DNA of 64,000 bases from Streptomyces tendae. Lineage in GTDB: Bacteria; Actinomycetota; Actinomycetes; Streptomycetales; Streptomycetaceae. Below, piece after piece: positions 52,521 through 60,956 of the stretch. Below the pieces are notes generated by a model. The model did no database searches. It was not told the DNA's origin and saw nothing but the letters and a program-made list of their open reading frames with translations. The translations under genes and the position numbers were made by a program. Every line of letters starts with the position of its first letter. Positions within the stretch are counted from its first letter, which is position 1. The stretch spans positions 186,001 to 250,000 of the forward strand of contig NZ_BMUY01000004.1 in NCBI RefSeq assembly GCF_014650435.1. Reading direction: 5' to 3'.

Positions 52521-53357
52521 TCAGCCCTTCAGTCCTGAGGTGGCCATGCCCTGCACCAGATAGCGCTGGAACACGAAGAAGAACAGCACGATCGGCAGGA
52601 CGGACAGCACCGACATGGCGAACATGGGGCCGTAGGCGGAGGTGCTGGACTGGTCGACGAAGCTGCGCAGGGCCAGGGTGATGGTGAACTTCTCCGGGGC
52701 GAACAGGTAGATCATCTGCGTGAAGAAGTCGTTCCAGGTCCAGATGAAGGTGAAGATCGCCGTGGTGATCAGCGACGGCCGGCTCAGCGGCAGGGTGACC
52801 GACCAGTACGTGCGGAAGGCTCCGCAGCCGTCGATGCGGGCGGACTCCTCCAGTTCGCGGGGCAGTCCGCGCATGAACTGGACGACGAGGAAGACGAAGA
52901 ACGCCTCGGTGGCCAGGAACTTGGGCAGGATCAGCGGCCAGTAGGTGTCCACCATGCCGAGCCGGTTGAAGATGATGTACTGCGGGATCAGCACGACGTG
53001 GTGCGGCAGCATCAGCGTGGCGACCATGAAGGCGAACATCGCCTTGCGCATCCGGAAGCGCAGCCGGGCGAAGGCGTAGGCGGCCAGGGAGCAGGACAGC
53101 ACGTTGCCGACGACGGCGCCGCCCGCGATCAGCAGGGAGTTCCACAGCAGCCGGCTCACCGGTACCCCGGAGACCCCGTCCAGGGCGGTCGTGTAGTTGG
53201 ACCACTCCAGGTGGCTGGGCCACAGGTCCAGGCTGGTCACCACCTCGTCGGCCGGCTTGAGGGAGGTGGCGAGCAGCCAGGCCAGGGGGTACAGCAGGAC
53301 GAGCAGTCCTGCGAGGGCGGCCGTGTGCGGCAGCCATCGCCTGGTGGTGGGGTTCAT
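52521..53357 (-). CDS. Carbohydrate ABC transporter permease (CUT1, MalG-like)
   Basis: 278 residues from ATG 53357, with about six helices. The cytoplasmic EAA loop is 'RELEESARIDGCGAFRTYWSVTLPLSRPSLIT' (about residues 186-217), matching the EAA-G-x9-I-x-LP signature by which these permeases contact the ATPase. Partner of the permease at 53354, with the ATG overlapping its stop by 4 bp. No ATPase gene is in the operon, so the shared Streptomyces ATPase MsiK is the likely energiser. Confidence 0.93.
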   Translation of the reverse strand: MNPTTRRWLPHTAALAGLLVLLYPLAWLLATSLKPADEVVTSLDLWPSHLEWSNYTTALDGVSGVPVSRLLWNSLLIAGGAVVGNVLSCSLAAYAFARLRFRMRKAMFAFMVATLMLPHHVVLIPQYIIFNRLGMVDTYWPLILPKFLATEAFFVFLVVQFMRGLPRELEESARIDGCGAFRTYWSVTLPLSRPSLITTAIFTFIWTWNDFFTQMIYLFAPEKFTITLALRSFVDQSSTSAYGPMFAMSVLSVLPIVLFFFVFQRYLVQGMATSGLKG

Positions 53358-54319
53358 CGTCCCTCCTCGTCCGCGTAGAAGACCCAGGACCTGGAGGTCC
53401 GGAACAGGATCAGGGTGATGACGCCGATGGCGATCAGCAGGAGCCAGGCCATGGCCGCCGCGTAGCCCATGTGGGAGGCGGTGAAGCCGCGTTCGTAGAG
53501 ATAGAGCGTGTAGAACAGGGTCGAGTCGGCGGGGCCGCCCTCGCCACCGCTGACCGCGAAGGCCGGGGTGAAGACCTGGAAGGACTGGATCATCTCCAGG
53601 ACCAGGTTGAAGAAGACGACCGGGGACAGCATCGGCACGGTGACGGACACGAACTGCCGCCAGCGGCCCGCGCCGTCCAGCGCCGCCGCCTCGTACAGTT
53701 CGGGCGAGATCTGCTGGAGCCCGGCGAGGAAGATCACCATGGGTGCGCCGAACTGCCAGACCGTCAGCAGGACGACGACGTAGACCGCGAGGTCCGGGTC
53801 GCCCACCCAGCTGCCGGTGTGGATGCCGAGGGAGCCGAGGACCTCGGTGACGGTGCCGCCGTCGTTGAACAGCGCACGCCACACCAGGGCGATCGACATG
53901 CTCGCCCCGAGCAGCGAGGGCGCGTAGAAGGCGGAGCGGTAGAAGGCCCGGCCGCGGCCGAGGCTCTTGAGGAGCATGGCTGCGCCGAGAGCAAGGCCCA
54001 GTTTGAGGGGTACGGCGACGACGACGTACAGCAGGGTGGTGCCGACCGACCGCCAGTAGCGGGGGTCCTCGGTGAGCATCTCCTTGTAGTTGCGCAGGCC
54101 CACCCAGTGCGGTGGGTCGAAGAGGTTGTAGTCCGTGAAGGACAGCCACAGCGACACGGCCATGGGCACCAGCGTGAGCACGGCCGCGCCGATCATCCAC
54201 GGGGTGAGGAACACGTAGGCGGGCCACTGCTGTTCGCGTCGGCGTCGGCGACCGGCCGATGGCCGTGGTTCCGTGGTGCGGTCGGCGCGCGCGGGCGCCG
54301 TGGTGGACACCGTGCTCAT
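53354..54319 (-). CDS. Carbohydrate ABC transporter permease (CUT1, MalF-like)
   Basis: 321 residues from ATG 54319, with a 35-residue polar head then six helices beginning 'AYVFLTPWMIGAAVLTLVPMAVSLWLSF'. EAA loop: 'SPELYEAAALDGAGRWRQFVSVTVPMLSPVVFFN' (about 215-248). With the MalG-like partner it forms the heterodimeric pore. It overlaps the binding-protein gene by 4 bp, so the stoichiometric order SBP-permease-permease is clear. Substrate unknown. Confidence 0.93.
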   Translation of the reverse strand: MSTVSTTAPARADRTTEPRPSAGRRRRREQQWPAYVFLTPWMIGAAVLTLVPMAVSLWLSFTDYNLFDPPHWVGLRNYKEMLTEDPRYWRSVGTTLLYVVVAVPLKLGLALGAAMLLKSLGRGRAFYRSAFYAPSLLGASMSIALVWRALFNDGGTVTEVLGSLGIHTGSWVGDPDLAVYVVVLLTVWQFGAPMVIFLAGLQQISPELYEAAALDGAGRWRQFVSVTVPMLSPVVFFNLVLEMIQSFQVFTPAFAVSGGEGGPADSTLFYTLYLYERGFTASHMGYAAAMAWLLLIAIGVITLILFRTSRSWVFYADEEGR

Positions 54320-55653
54320 GACCGCAGCTCCCGGTTGGCCTCGTCGATGAATTCCCGTGCCGCCTCGCGCGGGGAGGTCAGGTCGTACATCACGCGGTGG
54401 TAGGCGCGTTTGAAGGCGGTCTGGAGGGCGACGTCGCCCCGGGGTGGAGCGGCGGGCGGGGCGTCCAGGCCGTACTTCTCCATCCTCTGGGCGTACTGGT
54501 AGATCTCGCGCTCCGCCCCTTCCAGGGTCTTGGCGACGCGGGCGGCGATCCTCCGGTTGGGGGGTGTGGAGCGGGTGAAGCCGAGGATGTCGCCGGCCCG
54601 CTCGTCGTTGAGGAGGAAGTCGACGAGTGCGGTCGCCTCCTCGGGGTGGTCGGTGTGCGCCCCGACGCCGAGGAGCATGGAGGGCTTGAAGTACGCGCCC
54701 TGGCGCCCGTCGGTGGTGGGGACCGGGGCGAAGTGGACCTGGTCGCCGAGCAGCGCGGGGTACCCGGGGAAGGGCGCGTCCCAGGTGAAGTCGGCGGCGG
54801 CCAGGCCGCGGCCCATGGGCGACATCTCGGTGGTGTTGGCCTGCGCGGTGTCCGGTGCCTCGGCGACGGCGCCTTCCTCGCGCAAGGAGTCGCAGAAGGT
54901 CCAGAACTCGGCGAGGTCGTCCTCGGTGAAGCCCAGCTTCGTCTGGCTCGCGTAGAGCTTCCCGCCGCGGCCGCGCAGCCAGTCCTCGAAAATGTCCTCG
55001 TTGACACCGTTGTCGTTGGCGCCCACCACGGTGCGTCCGTCGGGGGCCTTCAGTCCCAGGGCGGCTATCTTCCGGTTGGCGTCGGCCCATTCCTCCCAGG
55101 TCCAGTCGGGCCGGGGGGTGGGGATGCCGGCCTGTGCGTAGACCTTGGCGTCGTAGGCGTAGCCGGTGATGCCGCGGCCCATCGGTACGGCGTACTGCTC
55201 GCCCTCGTAGGTGCCGGTGTGCAGGAACTCCTCGTCCATCTCGGAGGTGCGGATCGTGCCGTGCTCGACGGCTTCGTCGAGCGGCAGGAGCGCGCCGCCG
55301 CCGGAGTACTGGGAGATCTGGCGGTAGTCGAGCTGCGCCACGTCCGGGATGCCTCCGCCGGCCGCCTGGGTGGCCAGCTTCTGCATGTAGGAGCCGAAGT
55401 CGGCGTTGGAGGTGCGGACGGTGACGCCGGGGTGTTCCTGCTCGAAGAGTGCCACGGCCTTCTTGGTGCGTGCGGCGCGGTCGTCGTTGCCCCACCAGGA
55501 GAAGGTGAGGGTGACTCCTTCGGACGACACGTCGCCGGAGGAGGAGCACGCGCTGAGCGATGCCGTCAGCGCGGTGCTCAGACCGACGGCGGCCGCGGCC
55601 AGGACGGCCCGGCGGCTGGGAAGTCGGCGCGGACCGCTTCGGGACTCGGGCAT
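54316..55653 (-). CDS. Extracellular sugar-binding lipoprotein (ABC family 1)
   Basis: 445 residues from ATG 55653 (the longer frame to 55797 has no support). Signal peptide with twin-arginine-like 'RRLPSRRAVLAAAAVGLSTAL' and lipobox 'LSAC' with Cys about residue 36; anchored to the outer face of the membrane. Mature part: 'LTFSWWGNDDRAARTKKAVALFEQEHPGVTV', 'YMQKLATQAAGGGIPDVAQLDYRQISQYSGGGALLPLD'. These are standard solute-binding protein family 1 features. It captures a mono- or oligosaccharide for the two permeases. Confidence 0.93.
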   Translation of the reverse strand: MPESRSGPRRLPSRRAVLAAAAVGLSTALTASLSACSSSGDVSSEGVTLTFSWWGNDDRAARTKKAVALFEQEHPGVTVRTSNADFGSYMQKLATQAAGGGIPDVAQLDYRQISQYSGGGALLPLDEAVEHGTIRTSEMDEEFLHTGTYEGEQYAVPMGRGITGYAYDAKVYAQAGIPTPRPDWTWEEWADANRKIAALGLKAPDGRTVVGANDNGVNEDIFEDWLRGRGGKLYASQTKLGFTEDDLAEFWTFCDSLREEGAVAEAPDTAQANTTEMSPMGRGLAAADFTWDAPFPGYPALLGDQVHFAPVPTTDGRQGAYFKPSMLLGVGAHTDHPEEATALVDFLLNDERAGDILGFTRSTPPNRRIAARVAKTLEGAEREIYQYAQRMEKYGLDAPPAAPPRGDVALQTAFKRAYHRVMYDLTSPREAAREFIDEANRELRS

Positions 55654-55763
55654 GGGGGCCTTCCCGGGGATGGGGGGATGTGTTGGGGAGGTGCGGGGCT
55701 CGGTCGGTGCCCGCTGTTCCAGCTGCGGCAGCGCGGGGGGGGCGAGCCGGTGGGGGGCGGGGC

Positions 55764-56489
55764 TCAGATGCCCGGGTAGACGGCCAGCCTGCCGCACATT
55801 CCGAAGCGTCCGCGTGCCGCGGGTCCGGTCGCGGACACCCGGGCGGCGGTCAGGTGGCCGCCGACCCCGCCGCGCAGTGCGTCGAGTTGGGCCCGGGTCG
55901 CCTCCGCGGCCGCGTGCGCACCGTCGCGCCAGCGCCGTTCCCAGTCGTCCAGCCGTGGCCGCACCAGCTCGGCGGCGGCCCGCTGGAACGCGGCGAGCGG
56001 CTCCGGGTCGCCGTTCTGGGTGGCCGCGCGGAGTTCGAGGAAGCGCCGGGTCGCCGCGTCACGGCGGGCCCGCGCGATCCGCGCCTGCTCGGCCTCGGGC
56101 AGGTCGGCGGGGATGCGGATCGCGTCGGCGTACGTGTCGGCGTCGGTGAGGCGGTCCTGGGGCAGGGTGAGGACGGCGTCGCCCGCCTCGGGCAGGCCGC
56201 TGTTCTGCATCACGACGGTGATCTCCAGCCCTCCGTCGTTGACGAGGCGGTGGATCGTTCCGGGCGTGAACCAGGCGACCGTGCCCGGTTCCAGGGGCGT
56301 CTCCTCGAAGCCCGAGGTGGTCAGGGTCTGCACCGCGCCCCGGCCCGCCGTGACGACGTAGCCCTCGCTGCACGTCAGATGCAGGTGCGGGGTGCCGCCG
56401 CCGGGCAGCCCCTCCACGGTCGGCCAGTCGTACACCGTCAGGCGGGACACCCCGACCGCCGCCGGGAAGCCGTCGTACGTCGGGCTCAC
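55764..56489 (-). CDS. Cupin-domain protein of the sugar operon
   Basis: 241 residues from GTG 56489, overlapping the upstream stop as GTGA. Residues ~15-130 have cupin motifs: 'GGTPHLHLTCSEGYVVTAGRGAVQTL' with a His-His-Glu metal set, and 'GTVAWFTPGTIHRLVNDGG' with the second-motif His. The C-terminal ~100 residues are helical and Ala/Arg-rich. Could be an isomerase or a ligand sensor in sugar catabolism. A 110-bp gap separates it from the binding-protein gene, so transcription may be partly uncoupled there. Confidence 0.78.
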   Translation of the reverse strand: MSPTYDGFPAAVGVSRLTVYDWPTVEGLPGGGTPHLHLTCSEGYVVTAGRGAVQTLTTSGFEETPLEPGTVAWFTPGTIHRLVNDGGLEITVVMQNSGLPEAGDAVLTLPQDRLTDADTYADAIRIPADLPEAEQARIARARRDAATRRFLELRAATQNGDPEPLAAFQRAAAELVRPRLDDWERRWRDGAHAAAEATRAQLDALRGGVGGHLTAARVSATGPAARGRFGMCGRLAVYPGI

Positions 56490-57418
56490 CACGCCAGTCC
56501 CGCCAGGTGGGCGGCGACCCGCGGGCGGTCCCAGGCGCCGTCGGCGACGACCACGCGGTAGGCCCGGCAGAGGGCTTCGCCGGGCGGCAGGACCAGTTCC
56601 TCGTGGAAGGCCCAGGACGGTGCGACCGCGGCGAAGGGGTCGCTGCGCACGAACCAGTGCGCCGGGTGGGTGCCCTTCTCGCCCGAGTGGTCGTTGGAGG
56701 GGGCGTGTTCGAAGACGAGCGTGGCGTGGCCGTCCCGTCCGTCGTGCTCGCCGACGTAGGCGAGCCAGGGTGCCTGCGAGCCCATCGGGTCGGATTGGGA
56801 CGACGCGTCCGTGTCGGCGGTGAAGACCCGGCCGCCGCGGAAGGCGCGGGGCCCGCGCCAGAACAGTCCGGTGTATCCGGCGGCGGGGCGTCCGTGGGTG
56901 GTGGGGCTGCCGAACCGCAGTGGTTCGGCGCGCCGGTTGGTGACGGAGGACGTCCAGGTGAGGGTCCAGCTGCCGGTGTCCGGGTCGACGTCGCGCACCT
57001 CGACGCGGCGCTCCTCCTCGGCCCACAGCTCGCCTCCGTGCGGGTGCCAGGTCAGCCGCTCGGCGATGACGGCGCGGTCCCCCTCGGCGGCGACCTCCTC
57101 GAAGGCCACGTGGGCCATCGAGCCGACCCGTTCCGGCAGCGCCAGGTAACCCTCGCCGTGCACATAGGTGTTGCCGCCCCACAGGTTCTGTCCGGACAGG
57201 TGGGAGGCGGTCAGCTGGAGCCCCTTGTGCCAGCGGTGGTCGTTGGGCCGGTAGTCCGTGACGAGTCCGCCGGACAGGGTCCTGATCGGGTGGAGGTACG
57301 GCTTGGGCGCCTCCCAGTCGGCCTCGGGGCGGTACACGTAGGAGAACAGCTCGGTTCCGGCCGCCCCGTGGGCCACGGTGATGCGGTCTCCGTGGACGTG
57401 GGTCAGTGAGAGCGTCAT
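56486..57418 (-). CDS. DUF6807 (PmoA-type) family protein
   Basis: 310 residues from ATG 57418, overlapping the upstream gene's stop by 4 bp. 'SGGLVTDYRPNDHRWHKGLQL' (residues about 49-69) and 'GSPTTHGRPAAGYTGLFWRGPRAFRG' and 'PWLAYVGEHDG' mark the family. It recurs with Gfo/Idh oxidoreductases and CUT1 transporters in sugar-catabolic operons. Mostly beta-structure, cytoplasmic, with no confirmed reaction. In this operon it sits between the oxidoreductase and cupin genes, so it may process the same imported sugar. Confidence 0.8.
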   Translation of the reverse strand: MTLSLTHVHGDRITVAHGAAGTELFSYVYRPEADWEAPKPYLHPIRTLSGGLVTDYRPNDHRWHKGLQLTASHLSGQNLWGGNTYVHGEGYLALPERVGSMAHVAFEEVAAEGDRAVIAERLTWHPHGGELWAEEERRVEVRDVDPDTGSWTLTWTSSVTNRRAEPLRFGSPTTHGRPAAGYTGLFWRGPRAFRGGRVFTADTDASSQSDPMGSQAPWLAYVGEHDGRDGHATLVFEHAPSNDHSGEKGTHPAHWFVRSDPFAAVAPSWAFHEELVLPPGEALCRAYRVVVADGAWDRPRVAAHLAGLAW

Positions 57419-58563
57419 GCCTGGACCTCTTCCTCGCGGGTGACGGCCGGCGCCCAGCCCGGGGCTCCGCCGTGCAGTTCGGTGTAGTACGGGTCGCCGG
57501 GGCCGATGTCGCCCGCCCGTACGGTCGTGCCGGTGAACGCGGACTTGTACAGGGCCGTGATGAGCTCCAGGGTCCGCCGGCCGCCCGCACCGCTGGTCGA
57601 ATGGCGGCGGCCGCTTTTGATGTCGTCGACCAGGACGCGCAGTTGGGCCTGGTGCGAGCTGGGTTCGTCGGCGCCGAAGTCCCGCCAGGCCGCGGCCGTC
57701 TCCTCGGGGACGCCGGGCGCGGGGGTGATGCGCCAGTCCGCGTTGCGGTAGCCGTACAGGTGGGTCAGCTCGACGGTGGCCAGTTCGCAGTCGATGCGGA
57801 TCCGGCTCACCTCGTCGGGGCTCAGCACGCTGTTGACGAGGGTGGCGACGGCTCCGTCGGAGAAGCGGACCAGGGCCGTGGAGACGTCCTCGGTCTCCAC
57901 GTCGTGGACGAGCCGGGCGGCCATGCCGCGCACCTCGGTCCACGGGCCCATCAGATCCAGCAGCAGGTCCGTCTGGTGGATGCCGTGTCCCATCGCCGGT
58001 CCGCCGCCCTCGGTGGCCCAGCGGCCGCGCCAGGGCACCGCGTAGTACGCCTGGTTCCGGTACCACGTGGTCTGGCAGTGGGCCACCAGTGGCCGGCCCA
58101 GCGCGCCGCCGCGCAGCAGCGCGCGCACGTGCCGGGCGCCTGATCCGAAGCGGTGCTGGAAGACGACGGAGGCGTACGGCCCCGCGCCGTCGCCCTGTTC
58201 GGCCGCCTCGACGGCGTCGTAGTCGGCGAGCGAGGGGCAGGGCGGCTTCTCGCACCACACCCAGGCCCCGGCGGCGAGCGCGGCCACCGCCTGTTCGCGG
58301 TGCACGGCGGGCGGTGTGCACAGCACGACGAGGTCCGGGCGCACCTCGGTCAGCATCGCGTCGAGGTCGGTGGACGCCTGCGGGATGCCGAACTCGTCGG
58401 CGAACGCACGCACCGCCGGCCCCTCCACGTCGACCGCGGCGACGACCTCCACCTCGCCCTCGGCGGCCAGTTTCCTCAGGGCGGGCAGGTGACTGGACCG
58501 GGCGATGGATCCCGTGCCGACCACTGCTGTGCGCAGCGGCGCGTTCGGAACGTGCGATGACAT
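57415..58563 (-). CDS. Gfo/Idh/MocA family sugar oxidoreductase
   Basis: 382 residues from ATG 58563; the ORF extends to 58611 but the internal ATG is better supported. Rossmann 'VGTGSIARSSHLPALRKLAA' (about 13-32), 'VVAAVDVEGPAV', the family lysine in 'VWCEKPPCPSLADYDAV' and 'YASVVFQHRFGSGARHVRALL'. NAD(P)-dependent oxidation of a sugar or cyclitol is expected. It is the first gene of the minus-strand operon, 251 bp from the divergent lacI. Its promoter should lie beside the operator at 58683-58694. Confidence 0.9.
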   Translation of the reverse strand: MSSHVPNAPLRTAVVGTGSIARSSHLPALRKLAAEGEVEVVAAVDVEGPAVRAFADEFGIPQASTDLDAMLTEVRPDLVVLCTPPAVHREQAVAALAAGAWVWCEKPPCPSLADYDAVEAAEQGDGAGPYASVVFQHRFGSGARHVRALLRGGALGRPLVAHCQTTWYRNQAYYAVPWRGRWATEGGGPAMGHGIHQTDLLLDLMGPWTEVRGMAARLVHDVETEDVSTALVRFSDGAVATLVNSVLSPDEVSRIRIDCELATVELTHLYGYRNADWRITPAPGVPEETAAAWRDFGADEPSSHQAQLRVLVDDIKSGRRHSTSGAGGRRTLELITALYKSAFTGTTVRAGDIGPGDPYYTELHGGAPGWAPAVTREEEVQA

Positions 58564-58682
58564 GCGGACCCTCTCGTGAGCCGAACGGGGGCTGGGCGCT
58601 GCGGGACACACGGTGGTGGGCGTGCCCGGGCAGGCGGAGGACGTCGGCGCCGCTTGGCAGCAACCGCTTGCTATCGTGGTGT

Positions 58683-58694
58683 TCCAACGTTGTA
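58683..58694. promoter_or_regulatory. LacI-type operator between the sugar operon and lacI
   Basis: TCCAACGTTGTA contains the perfect dyad CAACGTTG (58685-58692) with the central CG typical of LacI-family sites. The identical 12-mer recurs inside the lacI coding region at 58875-58886. The site lies 120 bp from either start and would govern the minus-strand operon. Confidence 0.7.
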
Positions 58695-58756
58695 ACCGGC
58701 GTGCGTCCGCAAGGTCAACCCTCTGTCCGCAAAAGAGTCGGCGCCCGGTTCACGTA

Positions 58757-58787
58757 CTGACAGGCGCGACACGCAGGGGCATAATCT
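58757..58787 (+). promoter_or_regulatory. Candidate promoter of the lacI gene
   Basis: CTGACA (58757-58762) and TAATCT (58782-58787) are separated by 19 bp, with the start predicted just upstream of the lacI start at 58815. The -10 is a good match; the spacer is longer than optimal. Confidence 0.45.
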
Positions 58788-58814
58788 GCGGAAACTTCGG
58801 CAAGGGGGCGGGCT

Positions 58815-59858
58815 GTGGCCGCGGTGAGACTCAAGGACGTGGCGGAGCGCGCGGGGGTGTCGATCAAGACGGTGTCCAACGTTGTACGCGGCGCTCCGCG
58901 CGTGTCCGAGGCCACCCGCTCGCGGGTGATGCGGGCGGTGGACGAGCTGGGTTACCGGCCGAACCCCTCGGCGCGCAGGCTCCGTACGGGACGCAGTGGT
59001 CTCATCGCGCTCGTCGTCCCGGAACTGGCGACGCCCTACTTCGCCGAACTCGCCCACCACGTGCGCGGCGAGGCCACCCTGCTCGGCCTGACCGTGCTGA
59101 TCGAGGAGTCACTGGGCGATGCCGCCGAGGAGTTGCGGCTGGCGGGCGGGGTCGGCGCCTCGCTGCTCGACGGAGTGATCCTCTCCCCGCTGCGCGCCAC
59201 GCCCGACGAACTCGCCTCCGTCACCGACGAGTTCCCGCTGGTGCTGCTCGGTGAGCGCACCTACGGACGCAACCGTGTCGTCGCCGACCACGTACTGATC
59301 GACAACGTGGCGGCGGCCCGTGACCTCACCGCCCACCTCATCGGCCTCGGGCGCACCCGGATCGCCGCGGTCGGCGTGGACCGGCAGGGTTCCGCGACGA
59401 GCCGTCAGCGCCTCGAGGGGTACCAACAGGCATTGCACGCAGCCGGGTTGCCCTTCGACCCCCGGCTCGCGCCCCGGATCGAGGAGTTCGACCGGCGCAA
59501 CGGACTGCTGGCGATGCGCCGGCTCGCCGCGCTGCCCGCCGGCGAACGCCCCGATGCCGTCTTCTGTTTCAGCGACCTGCTGGCCGTGGGCGCCCAACGC
59601 GCCCTGCACGAGGCGGGACTGGCCATTCCCGGCGACGTCGCCGTCGCGGGCATCGACGGCTCCGAGGAGGCGCTGTACAGCACGCCCTCCCTGACGACCA
59701 TGGTCCCCGACAAGGCCGCCATCGCCTCGTTGGCCGTGAAGTGCCTGGCGGCCCGGATACGCTCCCGGGCGCCCCTGCCGTTCGAGGTGCACGTGGCACC
59801 GCACTGGCTGGAGGTGCGGGAGTCCACGTCGGGTGGGCGACGCGCGCTGGACGCCTGA
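58815..59858 (+). CDS. LacI-family transcriptional repressor
   Basis: 347 residues from GTG 58815. N-terminal helix-turn-helix and hinge: 'RLKDVAERAGVSIKTVSNVVRGAPRVSEATRSRVM' (residues 5-39), 'LGYRPNPSARRLRTGR'. The periplasmic-binding-protein-like core follows: 'LIALVVPELATPYFAELAHHV', 'LDGVILSPL', 'AVFCFSDLLAVGAQRALHEAGLAIPGDVAVAGIDG'. It should repress the divergent ABC/Gfo-Idh operon and respond to a sugar ligand. Two copies of the same operator-like 12-mer, one within its own gene, support autoregulation. Confidence 0.95.
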   Translation: MAAVRLKDVAERAGVSIKTVSNVVRGAPRVSEATRSRVMRAVDELGYRPNPSARRLRTGRSGLIALVVPELATPYFAELAHHVRGEATLLGLTVLIEESLGDAAEELRLAGGVGASLLDGVILSPLRATPDELASVTDEFPLVLLGERTYGRNRVVADHVLIDNVAAARDLTAHLIGLGRTRIAAVGVDRQGSATSRQRLEGYQQALHAAGLPFDPRLAPRIEEFDRRNGLLAMRRLAALPAGERPDAVFCFSDLLAVGAQRALHEAGLAIPGDVAVAGIDGSEEALYSTPSLTTMVPDKAAIASLAVKCLAARIRSRAPLPFEVHVAPHWLEVRESTSGGRRALDA

Positions 59859-59962
59859 GGTTCGACGGGCAACGGCGAGGGCAAACACGACTGCCCCCGC
59901 TGGGAGCGACCGCGCTCGGCCGGGCACTGAATTCCATGATCATCACTCCTAGGCTCGCCACC

Positions 59963-60193
59963 ATGGACATCCCGAGACGCCTCATCGACCTCCAGCGAGC
60001 CGTCGAGGCGGCGGACAACCGCTATCGCAACAACGCCGGCGAGAACGCCACGGTCGCCCTCGCGGTCTGGTCGGACGCCACGGCCGCCCTGGTCCAGGGC
60101 ATCACCGCCTACGCCGAGGAACAGGGCGTGCCGCGCCGCGAGGTGGAACAGGCCGTGGAACGAGCGATCCGGCCGCCCATCCCGACCGACTGA
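59963..60193 (+). CDS. Small conserved hypothetical protein
   Basis: 76 residues from ATG 59963; an upstream in-frame ATG at 59936 gives a nine-residue longer form. Sequence is helical throughout: 'RLIDLQRAVEAADNRYRNNAGENATVALAVWSDATAALVQGITAYAEEQG' (read in parts), resembling small alpha-helical Streptomyces proteins with no known role. GC-rich codon usage is normal. It lies 104 bp after lacI. No recognisable domain. Confidence 0.65.
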   Translation: MDIPRRLIDLQRAVEAADNRYRNNAGENATVALAVWSDATAALVQGITAYAEEQGVPRREVEQAVERAIRPPIPTD

Positions 60194-60263
60194 GCGGCTC
60201 CCCCTCCACTCCGTCCGCCCGCCATCCCTCGCCGTCGCACCTCGGCCCGTCGTCTCTTCGGTC

Positions 60264-60294
60264 GACCTTTGGTCTGTGCAAAACTTCAAAGGTC
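60264..60294. promoter_or_regulatory. 8-bp inverted repeat upstream of the deazaflavin-enzyme gene
   Basis: GACCTTTG (60264-60271) and CAAAGGTC (60287-60294) are perfect arms around a 15-bp spacer, 66 bp before the ATG at 60360. It is AT-rich for this genome, as expected of an operator or promoter-proximal site. Confidence 0.55.
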
Positions 60295-60359
60295 CAGCAT
60301 CCGGCGGACCCCGACTCCCCGGCGCCGGAGCCGATGCCACTCCACCACCGGAGGTGCCC

Positions 60360-60896
60360 ATGCAGAGCGAGGACGCGGACACCGGGCGGCCTCCCCTTCC
60401 GCAAGGGTGGCGACGGAAGGCCGCCCGTGCGCCCGTCCTCCTGTTCCGCGTCGGTCTCGGCCCGCTGCTGGGCCGGCGCTTGCTGCTGCTGCACCACACG
60501 GGTCGGGTCTCGGGGCTGGACCGCCATGTCGTCCTCGAGGTGGTGGCCCACGAACCGGACTCCCCGGCCTGGACGGTGGCGTCCGGCTTCGGCCCGCGGG
60601 CCGACTGGTACCGCAACCTGCGCGCGCGCCCGAAGACGGTCCTGCAGTTCGGGAACCGGCACCACGCGGTCACCGCCCGCTTCCTCGGCCCGGAGGACGG
60701 TGCCGCGATCATGGAGGAGTACGGGGCGCGCCACCCCCGCACCGCACGCCGGCTGTGCGCGTTCATGCACCTGCCCGCCGACGGCAGCGCGACGTCACTG
60801 CGCCGGGCCGGGCGAGCGATCCCCTTCGTACGCCTCGAATCCGAGGCACCTCCGAAGGCCGAGTCACCTCCGAAGGCCGAGCCGCGGACCCATTGA
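60360..60896 (+). CDS. F420(deazaflavin)-dependent nitroreductase-family protein (DDN-like)
   Basis: 178 residues from ATG 60360 with GGAGGT at 60349-60354. 'RRLLLLHHTGRVSGLDRHVVLEVV' and 'WTVASGFGPRADWYRNLRARPKTVLQFG' are the flavin/F420-binding marks of the DDN family of split-barrel proteins. These bind F420 and reduce quinones or nitroimidazoles. A 6-residue tandem repeat ('APPKAE', 'SPPKAE', from 18-bp units at 60843-60878) closes the chain. Its stop codon immediately precedes the next operon's -35. Confidence 0.88.
   Translation: MQSEDADTGRPPLPQGWRRKAARAPVLLFRVGLGPLLGRRLLLLHHTGRVSGLDRHVVLEVVAHEPDSPAWTVASGFGPRADWYRNLRARPKTVLQFGNRHHAVTARFLGPEDGAAIMEEYGARHPRTARRLCAFMHLPADGSATSLRRAGRAIPFVRLESEAPPKAESPPKAEPRTH
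60843..60878 (+). repeat. 18-bp tandem repeat at the 3' end of the DDN-like gene
   Basis: Two units (60843-60860 and 60861-60878) differ at only two bases and extend the C-terminus in frame with Pro-Pro-Lys-Ala-Glu blocks. Confidence 0.75.
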
Positions 60897-60947
60897 CAGG
60901 TGCGGCTAATGAGAATAGCTTTTAGCTAACTTCATTAGCCGCACCTG
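60893..60947 (+). promoter_or_regulatory. Promoter with 16-bp-arm inverted-repeat operator for the hydrolase-tetR operon
   Basis: CAGGTGCGGCTAATGA (60897-60912) pairs perfectly with TCATTAGCCGCACCTG (60932-60947) around a 19-bp AT-rich spacer. A perfect -35 TTGACA (60893-60898) overlaps the left arm, and TAGCTT (60916-60921) lies 17 bp on as a -10. The right arm ends in the ribosome-binding G-tract of the hydrolase gene. It therefore looks like a repressor operator; because it also folds as RNA, a terminator function for the upstream gene cannot be excluded. Confidence 0.75.
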
Positions 60948-60956
60948 GGGGTTGCC

